64,000 nt of DNA from Pelosinus sp. (GTDB lineage: Bacteria; Bacillota; Negativicutes; DSM-13327): assembly GCA_029239675.1 (NCBI GenBank), contig JARBUM010000008.1, forward strand, positions 1-64,000, read 5' to 3'. The notes beneath the pieces are model-generated. The model was not told where the DNA came from. It ran no database searches and saw nothing but the letters and a program-made list of their open reading frames with translations. This document shows positions 35,262 through 43,194 of the stretch, one piece after another; position 1 is the first letter of the stretch, and each line of letters begins with the position of its first letter. Made by a program: the position numbers and the translations under genes.

Positions 35262-36055
35262 TTAATCAATAAAATTCTTAGCTTTCACATAATTAAATAC
35301 TGGTCCTTCAAGACATATATAGGTATCATCAATTTTACAGTGTCCACATTTGCCAATACCACAGCACATTTTTCTTTCGTATGAAACCCAAATATTTTCT
35401 TCTTTAATCCCCCTTTTCAAAAACTCTGCTACTGTGAATCGAATCATTACAGGAGGACCAACGACAACTACATTTGCCTCTGCTTGATTTGCAATCCTAA
35501 TATCATTTACATAATTTGTAATGAGCCCCGTGTTTCCTTTATACATTTCATCATCTGAACTATCTACCGTTACTATAACGTTAATTGTTTTTTGCCACTT
35601 CCCAAAATCGTCTTTATAAAGTATATCCTTAGGTGATTTGAATCCAGCAATAAGGGAAAATGCTGTAGCTTCCTTAACATTCTCAGCAAAGTAGTCTACA
35701 ACAGCTTTAACTGGAGCTAACCCATCCCACCTGCAGCAACGATAATTTCCTTTGATTTAAACAAGTTAATATCAAAACCATTTCCATAAGGCCCCCTTAG
35801 AAATAGCACGCCACCTTCCTGCAGCTCATGAATCGTATTGGTAACTAGGCCCACTCTGCGAATTGTCAATCCAATATACCCTTCACCAATTTCACTTACA
35901 GAAATGGGCGATTCGCCATATTTAGGAATAGATACCTCAAAAAATTGTCCAGGTTTTACATCGCCCTTATATTCCATTAAGAAAGTATAATCAATCGTAG
36001 TATGAGGAATTATTTTTATAATTTGGGATTTAAAAGGCAGATAGGTATTGCTCAT
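35262..36055 (-). pseudogene. asrB: Anaerobic sulfite reductase subunit B, -1 frameshift
   Basis: AsrB is the FAD subunit that takes electrons from NADH. The first part (112 codons; GQFFEVSIPKYGESPISVSEI, LRGPYGNGFD, IIVAAGGMG) ends at a TAG near 35718-35720. If one T is added, or the ribosome steps back one base, the frame continues without stop as LAPVKAVVDYFAENVKEA through to 35262, ending in the CCGIGKCGHC [2Fe-2S] motif of this family. The joined product would be about 264 residues, close to the Salmonella protein. No good slippery sequence lies at the site (G GGT TAG), so a real mutation or a base-calling error is more likely than programmed shifting. Its ATG overlaps the asrA stop (TAATG). 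Confidence 0.85.
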
Positions 36056-37046
36056 TATTTCTCCTCCACTATGCTCATAAGTTTATTTGCACAATGTGCA
36101 ATGGATATATATTCTGGACACGCATCGTCACATCTTCCGCACCCGACACACATGTGGTAACCAAAGCGTTTTTTATAATCATGAAGCTTATGCATCACTC
36201 TAAATCGCATGCGGTCTCCTTGTTTTTTGCGAAAAGAATGACCTCCTGCCATATCCGTAAAGCCATCTACCATACAGGAAGACCAAACTCTTCTTCGCTC
36301 TCCCATGTTTTTATTTTCTTTATAAAAGATATCCTGCATTGAAAAACAACTACAAGTTGGACACACAAAGCTACATCTTCCGCAACCGATGCAACGAGAT
36401 GAATATTCTTCCCAAAAGGCCGATTGTGCTAGCCCTTTTGCTAACTTGTCCGGCATAGAGACCTTTGTTTTATTTTCCATAACAAAACATGGTGAAAGGT
36501 CTACTACCTTTTCTTCCAGTCGATCCAACTCTTTATTATTAATCTCCACATATACAAAATCACCTTCAGGGCGTATAAACATATCATAATCGTCCGAAAT
36601 GTTGGTATTCATACTAACACAAAAACAGTTTGCAAAACTCTCTTGACATTCAATGAAACAAAATCTGAGTTTTTCACGAAATGCTTTATAATAAGGATCT
36701 TCACAACCATTTTTTAAATAGATATCATCTAGTCTTTTTATACCATGGATATCACAACTTCTCAGGAATAGGAGTATTTTTTTTCAGTAGTCTTAGGTTC
36801 AGTCCAATTATCCTCATTAAAATAGAATAAAGTTTCGGTGATAGGAAGAAGTATTTCCTTGGCCGAAAAATTAGATTTTACCGCAAACTCCACTTCTTCA
36901 AGCTTTTTTATCTTCTCATATCTAACAGAATCTGTATTAGTAAACGCTCCCTTTCCAGGAACAACAACAGGAGCAAAAACTATATACTCTTTTTCCAAGT
37001 TTTGTAAATATTGATTAAACGCTATCAATGACAATTTGTATGCCAT
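36055..37046 (-). pseudogene. asrA: Anaerobic sulfite reductase subunit A, -1 frameshift at A8
   Basis: AsrA is the ferredoxin-like subunit of the sulfite reductase. The N-terminal part (from the ATG at 37046, with GGAAAGGGG before it) breaks off after TTEKKYSYS. The break lies at a run of eight A (36777-36784, read on the - strand). In the -1 frame the protein continues as ILLFLRSCDIHGIKRLDD and on to two 4Fe-4S motifs (CIGCGRCSFVCPTC, CVGCGRCDDACP). The joined product would be about 330 residues, near the 347 of Salmonella. The in-frame heptamer A AAA AAA is a classic slippery site, and A8 also promotes polymerase slippage, so some full-length protein may be made. Alternatively the gene is decaying or the run was miscalled. 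Confidence 0.85.
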
Positions 37047-37159
37047 AATTGATTTTTCCCCTTTCCAACAACTTTTTTTATGCAACCCTTGATCTTGCCC
37101 CTCCAAATGGATTCATGCCTATTTCATGAGCTACTTTGCATAATAAATACATCAGACTC

Positions 37160-37187
37160 ATTTTAATAGCTAGCTGCTAAAAAGTAA
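37160..37187 (-). promoter_or_regulatory. asrA promoter, same layout as the narK promoter
   Basis: On the - strand TTACTT (37182-37187) and TAAAAT (37160-37165) have the same 16-bp spacing, and the same distance to the nearest palindrome, as at narK. Shared blocks are CATTACTTTTT, TATTAAAAT and TCTGA. Confidence 0.6.
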
Positions 37188-37230
37188 TGTAGGGAATTCC
37201 CTGTATTGCTAGAGGAAATTCCCTACATTA
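37185..37230. promoter_or_regulatory. Second pair of NreC-like palindromes, before asrA
   Basis: An inverted repeat with 18-bp arms and one mismatch contains TAGGGAATTCCCTG (37190-37203) and GAGGAAATTCCCTA (37212-37225). The arm sequence is nearly the same as before narK. Confidence 0.65.
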
Positions 37231-37338
37231 TTAATAAGTTTTTTTTCATACTTGGTTTACATGGTAATCATTTTTTAAAAGAGTATTACCTGTATCAGTA
37301 GAAAAGTTAGTGTACTATTTGGGTGACAAAAAGTAAGG

Positions 37339-37370
37339 TAGGGAATCCCCAATATACTGGGAATTCCCTA
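37339..37370. promoter_or_regulatory. Third, degenerate pair of NreC-like palindromes
   Basis: TAGGGAATCCCCA (37339-37351) and TGGGAATTCCCTA (37358-37370) form an inverted repeat with one mismatch. The 12-mer GACAAAAAGTAA beside it also flanks the narK copy. On the - strand the hairpin is followed by TTTTT some bases later, so it may also be the terminator of the DUF438 gene, which ends at 37379. Confidence 0.55.
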
Positions 37371-37378
37371 TTATTAGT

Positions 37379-38605
37379 TTAATCTGTAATTCGCTTTTCC
37401 CCATTGATAGCTTGAATCGGTTTAATATTCTGGGTGACTTCTAGAACTCCAGCAAATTTTCCAACTTTATCCCTTACCGCGAAATAACGAATATATACGT
37501 ATTTATCCCCCATCTTGATCCAGAAATCTTCATTGTCCTTTTTACCGTTTTTAAAATCCTGCACTATTTTTTCTACTACATCAGCGCTTCCTGGCGGATG
37601 GCAATTTTCCACTTTCCGACCTATAATAGTTCTGGTTCGTGGGAAGATACGATCCTTAGTAGCAGAAAAAAATTTTACGACTCCATTTTCATCAACAAAA
37701 GTGATATCAACAGGCAAATGCCTATAAATTAGCTCAATTTCTTGAACTGACAAAAAACCTGTTTCAAACTTGACATGACTTATTGTGCGTTCATTGGATA
37801 AGTTTATAGAGTTTTTATCCACGTATTCTCGTGATGGTTTCCAGTTTGATTTAGGCTCAACTAAGCAATAGCCAATTTCATCACTATCGATTAAGGCTTG
37901 GTACCATTCGTCTTCCGAAAGAGTTTCCATCGCCATCGGTAGAAATATTTTCTCTTCTTTAAAAATCATTTCTTCGATTTGTTCCAATGTTTCTTCCGTT
38001 TTAGCGACTAACTCCTGTTTTTGTGGTGATTGATAGGTGACAGCCAGCCCTTTTGACTCTCTCAATAAGTTCCTAATTTTATCATCCACACCCCACATGA
38101 CTTTAGGCGGACCAGTAATCTCATACTTTTCCAAAAAGGGAAATACTAAATCTTCCTTTCGCCGATAATGTTTGTCAACGTCCCATAGCAAATTTAATTT
38201 CTCAATCAATTGTAAAACTAATTCTTTTTCAGTATGGCCAGATGCCTGTTTTAATTTAATAAGGATCGGCTTAATTTCCTGATCTATTAGTCGTTGTAGT
38301 GCTTGATTCTCTGCTATGAAAATTTCCGCTGGATGTCCAGCAACTACTGATAATTCTGGATTTTTTTCTAATGATTCTCGGAAGACCGCAGCATGGACAT
38401 CACAAAGTCGCTGAACTTCTTCTACTGGTAATCCCTCATTAATCAGTCCTTGCTCAATCAAAGAGAGTTCAGCTGGATTCATCCCTACAGCAATTTTATC
38501 AAACTTATCTTTGACTTCCTGTACTGATTTCCCTTGATGGAGTTCCAAAATTATTTCTTTTAAGGCCTTTTGCCTATACTCCCGATTATTAATTAGTTCA
38601 CTCAT
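37379..38605 (-). CDS. DUF438 - hemerythrin-like - PAS protein
   Basis: The 408-residue cytoplasmic protein has three parts: an N-terminal DUF438 helical domain (about residues 1-75; LKEIILELHQGKSVQEVKDKF), a hemerythrin-like HHE helical bundle (about 85-235) with candidate metal ligands in CDVHAAVF, GHPAEIF, HYRRKEDLVFPFLE and EEKIFLP, and a C-terminal PAS domain (about 275-400; DITFVDENGVVKFFSATKDRIFPR, GRKVENCHPP). Such proteins are found in anaerobes, often beside nitric oxide or sulfur/nitrogen genes, and are thought to sense or handle diatomic gas. GAGGGGG precedes the ATG at 38605. It forms a pair with the DUF1450 gene. Confidence 0.85.
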   Translation of the reverse strand: MSELINNREYRQKALKEIILELHQGKSVQEVKDKFDKIAVGMNPAELSLIEQGLINEGLPVEEVQRLCDVHAAVFRESLEKNPELSVVAGHPAEIFIAENQALQRLIDQEIKPILIKLKQASGHTEKELVLQLIEKLNLLWDVDKHYRRKEDLVFPFLEKYEITGPPKVMWGVDDKIRNLLRESKGLAVTYQSPQKQELVAKTEETLEQIEEMIFKEEKIFLPMAMETLSEDEWYQALIDSDEIGYCLVEPKSNWKPSREYVDKNSINLSNERTISHVKFETGFLSVQEIELIYRHLPVDITFVDENGVVKFFSATKDRIFPRTRTIIGRKVENCHPPGSADVVEKIVQDFKNGKKDNEDFWIKMGDKYVYIRYFAVRDKVGKFAGVLEVTQNIKPIQAINGEKRITD

Positions 38606-38635
38606 ATGTACCCCCTCGACAAGACTTACCAACGA

Positions 38636-38836
38636 TTACCTTCTTATATGTACTTTTACTTCTTCAAAAAACTCTTCCTCTGTGTCTGTTATTACTAACT
38701 CATCGTCGATATAACCAAAAAATTTACCTTCATGCTGCCCACATTCACCGATACATTCCACTTCAAGCTCACCTGGGATTAATTTTTCCAACTGGTCAAT
38801 ATCAATAGCCGTACAGTTTGAGCAAACTCGTACCAT
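38636..38836 (-). CDS. DUF1450-like small cysteine protein
   Basis: This 66-residue protein has CSNC at residues 5-8 and CIGECGQHEG near 28-37, followed by GYIDDELVITDTEEEF, the pattern of the DUF1450 (YuzB-like) family. The cysteines could bind an iron-sulfur cluster in the manner of thioredoxin-like ferredoxins. GGAGGAG precedes the ATG. It starts a two-gene unit with the DUF438 gene 30 nt downstream. The function is unknown. Confidence 0.72.
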   Translation of the reverse strand: MVRVCSNCTAIDIDQLEKLIPGELEVECIGECGQHEGKFFGYIDDELVITDTEEEFFEEVKVHIRR

Positions 38837-38948
38837 ATAGTATCTCCTCCATATATTATATTTAATAATTTAAAACTATAATTAGCATTTCCCTACTTTA
38901 ATAATTCATACAAGAACTAAACGTACATATTGCTTCTATTACAATCAA

Positions 38949-38981
38949 TACGTTAACCTCGCAAATAAATAAGTTTACAAA
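38949..38981 (+). promoter_or_regulatory. BirA operator before bioY
   Basis: ACGTTAAC and GTTTACAA with exactly 15 bp between GTTAAC and GTTTAC fit the Firmicute BirA box (TTGTTAAC-N15-GTTAACAA type). It overlaps the -35 box (TTTACA 38974-38979) whose -10 is TATAAA at 38996-39001. Biotin-loaded BirA would block bioY. Confidence 0.75.
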
Positions 38982-39039
38982 AATATTAAAATTATTATAA
39001 ACTGTACATAAGAAATTCACATCTTAGGAGGAAGTATCC

Positions 39040-39606
39040 ATGAAGTTAACACTTAGAGAAATGATCTTAATTTCTCTTTTTGCTGCATTAACTGCGGTAG
39101 GAGCGTTTATAAAAATTCCAACTCCCCTTGTACCTTTTACACTGCAATTTTTATTTTGTGCCTATTCAGGTATTTTCTTAGGTGGAAGAAAGGCTTTATA
39201 TTCACAGTTACTATATGTAGGCATCGGCTTAATTGGCATTCCTGTTTTCGCCAGCGGTGGCGGTCCAGCTTATGTCTTGCAACCGACTTTTGGTTATTTA
39301 TTAGGTTTTATTGCCTGTTCCTATACCATAGGTCGATTGGTTCAACAGTTTTCTAAAATAACCTTTGTGAAAGTATTTAGCACAGTTCTCTTAGGATTAT
39401 TCTTTGTATACTTATGCGGCGTAGGATATTTATATCTCATTATAAACTTCTATTTACATAAGCCAATGACCCTACCAGCAGCTATCGCTGCTGGTTTTCT
39501 CCCCTACATTACCCCCGATTTAATTTTAAGTATACTAATCGCCCTTACAGCCATTCGTATTATACCTATACTGAAGAGAAGTGGTTACTATAGCATTACT
39601 CATTAA
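39040..39606 (+). CDS. bioY: Biotin transporter BioY
   Basis: BioY is the S component that binds and imports biotin, alone or with EcfAA'T. The 188-residue protein has six helices, the LREMILISLFAALTAVGAFIKIP opening and the central VFASGGGPAYVLQPTFGYLLGF motif, which is diagnostic. TAGGAGGAA precedes the ATG. No bioMN or biosynthesis gene follows. The BirA box in front shows control by biotin status. Confidence 0.95.
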   Translation: MKLTLREMILISLFAALTAVGAFIKIPTPLVPFTLQFLFCAYSGIFLGGRKALYSQLLYVGIGLIGIPVFASGGGPAYVLQPTFGYLLGFIACSYTIGRLVQQFSKITFVKVFSTVLLGLFFVYLCGVGYLYLIINFYLHKPMTLPAAIAAGFLPYITPDLILSILIALTAIRIIPILKRSGYYSITH

Positions 39607-39628
39607 TATATATCGGTTTTCTTACCAT

Positions 39629-39670
39629 AAAAAAGTGATAGGTTATTTTAAAATAACCTATCACTTTTTT
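39629..39670. terminator. Bidirectional terminator between bioY and the YmaF-like gene
   Basis: A perfect palindrome of 21-bp arms (39629-39649 with 39650-39670; core GGTTATTTTAAAATAACC) has A6 and T6 ends and serves both convergent genes. Confidence 0.92.
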
Positions 39671-39672
39671 AT

Positions 39673-40062
39673 TCATTTGCACCTTGCAGAAATAGGGCAC
39701 TCAATTAGGGTCGCAAAAACAAAATCATGACAATGATCATCATCGACAGTAGTCATCCCCTGAACAAAATGAACATGCTTACCTGGACCTACTTCGATGG
39801 CAATCCTTGTTTGTATCTTTCTCAGCTCATGATGGTGATCTTCAAAAAAATCAGTGTTGGTCCATATATCATGAACATGGCCGCCTCCTGGTAAAAATAT
39901 AGCCTCGCCAGTAACTCCAGCAAAACGATGATTATGCCTGTCGTCACACTCCTCCGCAAGTTTAACACTACCTAAAAATTCATGCACATGCTTCTGCTTT
40001 TTTTGATGTTCGCAAGAACATTCGCAGGAACAATCATTAGGCTTATTAGAAAAACATGACAT
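39673..40062 (-). CDS. YmaF-like histidine-rich protein
   Basis: The 129-residue protein has an N-terminal cysteine-rich stretch (CSCECSCEH, residues 12-20) and six H-x-H motifs (HVH, HNH, HVH, HHH, HVH, HCH) about 15-25 residues apart, with the YmaF family pattern HNHRFAGVTGEA and TVDDDHCHDF. It is probably an all-beta protein that binds metal with regularly placed His pairs; the family role is unknown and possibly sporulation-related. AAGGAGG precedes the ATG. A paralogue with the same six motifs lies at 54873. Confidence 0.8.
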   Translation of the reverse strand: MSCFSNKPNDCSCECSCEHQKKQKHVHEFLGSVKLAEECDDRHNHRFAGVTGEAIFLPGGGHVHDIWTNTDFFEDHHHELRKIQTRIAIEVGPGKHVHFVQGMTTVDDDHCHDFVFATLIECPISARCK

Positions 40063-40172
40063 AAGAATCCTCCTTTTGAATATTTCTAATACATCTTATG
40101 TTAAGCACTACGAATATGTTCCTTTCTAAAGGAAAGCAAATTACTCTCTTTATCGGTAATGCCTTATACCAA

Positions 40173-40211
40173 TAAAAAAACCCTGAATTCTGATCATTGA
40201 ATTCAGGGTTC
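40173..40211 (-). terminator. Terminator of tkt
   Basis: AACCCTGAATTC and GAATTCAGGGTT (40179-40190 and 40199-40210) form a 12-bp stem followed on the - strand by T7. Confidence 0.92.
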
Positions 40212-40238
40212 TCTACCAATATTTTTTTATGTCTTATA

Positions 40239-42254
40239 TTATTTCTGTCTCTTCAATAACAGTTTTATCTTTTCAACCACATTCTCTACTGTAAATCCAT
40301 ATTCCCTAAGCACTATTTTTTCCGGTGCTGAGGCACCAAATTGATCAATACCTAATACACATCCCTGATCACCAACATAGCGTTCCCAGCCTAAAGATGA
40401 TCCCATTTCAATTGCCAGACGAATTTTCACATTAGCGGGAAGCACAGTTTCTTTATATTCCTGAGACTGAGCCTCAAATAAATTCCAGGAGGGGAAACTA
40501 ATTACTGACACAAAAATCTTTTCACTTGCAAGTTGTATCTGAGCCTGTAAGGCTAATTGAACTTCAGACCCTGTTGCTAAAAGTAAGGCACTTGGAATCT
40601 CCACACTTGCCTTTGAAATAACATATGCGCCTTGCCTTACCCCCTTGTCAGCAATTTCTTTTGTCCCGGCAATTGTCACAAGGTCTTGTCTTGATAATAC
40701 TAGAGCTGTAGGCTTATCAAGGGATTCTATCGCTACTTTCCATGCTGCAACGGTTTCATTACCATCTGCTGGACGAATAATATTAATGTTAGGCAAGGCC
40801 CTTAATGAAGCCAGTTGCTCAATCGGCTCATGGGTAGGACCATCTTCTCCTACCGCAATACTGTCATGAGTAAAAACGTAAGTAACTGGAAGCTTCATTA
40901 AAGCTGCTAAACGAATAGCAGGACGTAAGTAGTCAGAAAAAACAAAGAAAGTAGCTCCATATGTTTTCAATCCGCCATGTAAAGCCATGCCATTTAAAGC
41001 AGCTCCCATAGCAAACTCACGTACACCAAACCAGATATTACGACCACTATAGTCAATAGAAGAAAAGTCACCTGCATCTTTTATAGTAGTTTTGTTAGAA
41101 CTGGCCAAATCTGCCGACCCGCCAAAGAATGTAGGTATCGTTTTTGCAAAAGCATTCATAACTTCACCAGAAGAGGAACGTGATGCAATCTTCTTGCCTT
41201 CTTCATATATTGGAAGATTGCGATCCCATTGTTCTGGTAAATTCCCTTTGATAGCATTCTCAAAATTCTTAGCTAACTCCGGATATTCATTGCGGTATTT
41301 TGCTAATAGGGTATTCCATTTCTCTTCCAACCGGGCTCCTTGCTCTATTACCTTCTGGGAAAAATGTGCATATACTTCATCGGGAACATAAAAGTCTTGT
41401 TCATAAGACCATTTATAATTTGATTTGGTTAGTTGTACTTCTTCTTTTCCTAGAGGCGACCCATGGGAAGCAGAAGAACCGGCTTTATTAGGTGAGCCAA
41501 AACCGATTGTTGTCTTAACCTCTATTAAAGTAGGACGCAAGGCATCCCCTTTAGCTTTTACTAATGCTTTATCAATACTGGCCAAGTCATTACCGTCTTC
41601 CACATAAAGCACTTGCCATCCATAAGCTTTAAAACGCTTTTGTACATCTTCCGAGAAAGATAAACCTAGTTTCCCATCTAGAGAAATATCATTAGAATCA
41701 TATAAAACAATAAGGTGTCCTAATTTGAGATGTCCTGCTAGAGAAGCTGCTTCTGCTGAAACTCCTTCCATTAAATCACCATCACTACAAATACTATAGG
41801 TAAAGTGATTCACAATCTCATATTCTGTTTTATTATATTGAGCTGCCAAATGTCGTTCCGCCATAGCCATACCAACTGCCATCCCAATTCCTTGTCCTAA
41901 AGGACCTGTGGTAGCATCTACCCCTGGTGTATGTCTATATTCGGGGTGCCCGGGTGTTCTACTCTGCCATTGACGAAATTCTTTCAAATCTTCTATTGTA
42001 AGGTCATAACCTGATAAATGTAATAAACTATATAATAATATCGAACCATGCCCTGCTGATAACACAAATCGGTCCCTATTAAACCATTTTGGATTTTTAG
42101 GATTGTGATGCATATGTTTCGTCCAAAGCTGATAAGCCATAGGAGCCGCTCCCATAGGCATACCAGGATGTCCAGAGTTAGCCTTTTCGACAGCATCAAT
42201 TGCTAAGTTGCGAATGGTATTCACTGCAAGTTGGTCTATCTTTTTATACTTCAT
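40239..42254 (-). CDS. tkt: Transketolase
   Basis: Transketolase moves two-carbon ketol units between pentose and hexose phosphates with thiamine diphosphate. The 671-residue protein has [15 protein letters not shown] near residues 27-41, the TPP-binding GDGDLMEG-like segment ([19 protein letters not shown] near 155-173), and [20 protein letters not shown] near 458-477 with the sugar-phosphate contacts. It is full length. GAAGGGGG precedes the ATG. It is flanked by terminators on both sides and is therefore monocistronic. Confidence 0.97.
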   Translation of the reverse strand: MKYKKIDQLAVNTIRNLAIDAVEKANSGHPGMPMGAAPMAYQLWTKHMHHNPKNPKWFNRDRFVLSAGHGSILLYSLLHLSGYDLTIEDLKEFRQWQSRTPGHPEYRHTPGVDATTGPLGQGIGMAVGMAMAERHLAAQYNKTEYEIVNHFTYSICSDGDLMEGVSAEAASLAGHLKLGHLIVLYDSNDISLDGKLGLSFSEDVQKRFKAYGWQVLYVEDGNDLASIDKALVKAKGDALRPTLIEVKTTIGFGSPNKAGSSASHGSPLGKEEVQLTKSNYKWSYEQDFYVPDEVYAHFSQKVIEQGARLEEKWNTLLAKYRNEYPELAKNFENAIKGNLPEQWDRNLPIYEEGKKIASRSSSGEVMNAFAKTIPTFFGGSADLASSNKTTIKDAGDFSSIDYSGRNIWFGVREFAMGAALNGMALHGGLKTYGATFFVFSDYLRPAIRLAALMKLPVTYVFTHDSIAVGEDGPTHEPIEQLASLRALPNINIIRPADGNETVAAWKVAIESLDKPTALVLSRQDLVTIAGTKEIADKGVRQGAYVISKASVEIPSALLLATGSEVQLALQAQIQLASEKIFVSVISFPSWNLFEAQSQEYKETVLPANVKIRLAIEMGSSLGWERYVGDQGCVLGIDQFGASAPEKIVLREYGFTVENVVEKIKLLLKRQK

Positions 42255-42310
42255 AGTAAAAAACCCCCTTCTTAATCTACAATAGACTTCAAAGCAAAAA
42301 TGTTAGAAAA

Positions 42311-42358
42311 GCCCTCTAAAGTTGATGCGCTTTAAAAAGCACATCAACTTTAGAGGGC
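42311..42358 (-). terminator. Terminator of sepF
   Basis: A 17-bp perfect outer stem (42311-42327 with 42342-42358) is followed on the - strand by TTTTCT. It lies between sepF and tkt. Confidence 0.85.
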
Positions 42359-42366
42359 TATTACAC

Positions 42367-42789
42367 TTATATCTTAGGTTTTATATAGGCAGGTACGGAA
42401 TAAGCATACAACTCTTTCTCTATATCTACATGCCCTGGAACATAAATAAATACAGAGTCTGCAATTCTTTGCACATTACCAGATATAACATAACATACGC
42501 CATTCATAAAATCTTTAATTGCATGCTGCATATCTATTTCTACACCTGCAAAATTAATTACTACTGCCACATTTTCCTTCAGATGATTAGCATATACACA
42601 CACATCATCATATGTTGCTGGCGAAGCTACTACTACTTTTAAAGAAGCCGATTCATTAGTATGAACTTGTAAATTCATCGACCTACGAGCACGAGCTGAA
42701 TCCATTTTTGAGCCAACCTGCTCCTCAGTAGCCACTTCTTCCAGTGGCATCAAATAATTTGTCAGCTTATCTATTAAACTAAGCCCCAT
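42367..42789 (-). CDS. sepF: Cell division protein SepF
   Basis: SepF bundles FtsZ filaments and anchors the Z ring. The 140-residue protein starts with an amphipathic membrane-targeting helix (MGLSLIDKLTNYLMPL), then a linker, then the SepF core (SLKVVVASPATYDDVCVYANHL, VVINFAGVEID, DFMNGVCYVISGNVQRIADSVFIYVP). TGGAGGG lies before the ATG at 42789; the longer frame upstream has no such site. It is a lone gene here, away from the ftsZ-ylm cluster in which it usually sits. Confidence 0.93.
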   Translation of the reverse strand: MGLSLIDKLTNYLMPLEEVATEEQVGSKMDSARARRSMNLQVHTNESASLKVVVASPATYDDVCVYANHLKENVAVVINFAGVEIDMQHAIKDFMNGVCYVISGNVQRIADSVFIYVPGHVDIEKELYAYSVPAYIKPKI

Positions 42790-43074
42790 TATTTTTGCCC
42801 TCCAGACATTATTTTTAGAATAATTAACTAATATTACCATCTAAAATCTCTAATTCGACACTTTATTAACATCTTCCTGCATTCTAATTATTTTTTTTAT
42901 ATTTTTTACGATATTTTTACAAAAAGAATAAAAAAATACTTAATTACTCTTATTTTGAATCAATAAAGTATAATTCTTTCTCTAATCGTTAGAAAAATAC
43001 TCCGTCCTTTTACCTTCAGATTATAAGGCAGATTCATGTTATTATAAGGATCGATTAAATGCTAATCCAGTAGA

Positions 43075-43144
43075 GTTAATATCATGAACTTAGCGCGACC
43101 TTAAAGCAACAAAATCCATCTTAAATTCATACATTCTGATATTA
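43075..43144 (-). repeat. Copy 2 of the 70-nt dispersed repeat
   Basis: It matches copy 1 (1191-1260) at 57 of 70 positions without gaps and lies directly beyond the typA terminator, in the same orientation to the upstream gene as copy 1. Confidence 0.6.
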
Positions 43145-43171
43145 CAAGAAAGACGCCCACAAAGGGCGCCT
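43145..43171 (-). terminator. Terminator of typA
   Basis: On the - strand GGCGCCC and GGGCGTC form a 7-bp GC-rich stem (one G-T pair) followed by TTTCTT. Confidence 0.8.
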
Positions 43172-43194
43172 TATATCAAGTTTCTTCTTAACCA

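Larger units (their letters stand above)
42790..43194. other. Intergenic region between sepF and typA
   Basis: About 405 nt without a gene. It contains an AT-rich stretch (42880-42990) that probably holds the sepF promoter, the second copy of the dispersed repeat (43075-43144), and the typA terminator (43145-43171). No open frame with a ribosome binding site is visible. Confidence 0.7.

Noticed and set aside
35718-35724. Programmed -1 frameshift at GGGTTAG in asrB
   Set aside because: The heptamer G GGT TAG does not allow standard re-pairing and I see no stimulatory structure; mutation or base-calling error is simpler.
36055-36612. The C-terminal half of asrA as an independent ferredoxin-type gene
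   Set aside because: The sequence upstream continues the AsrA protein without gap in the same frame back to the A8 run, so it is one gene with a frameshift.
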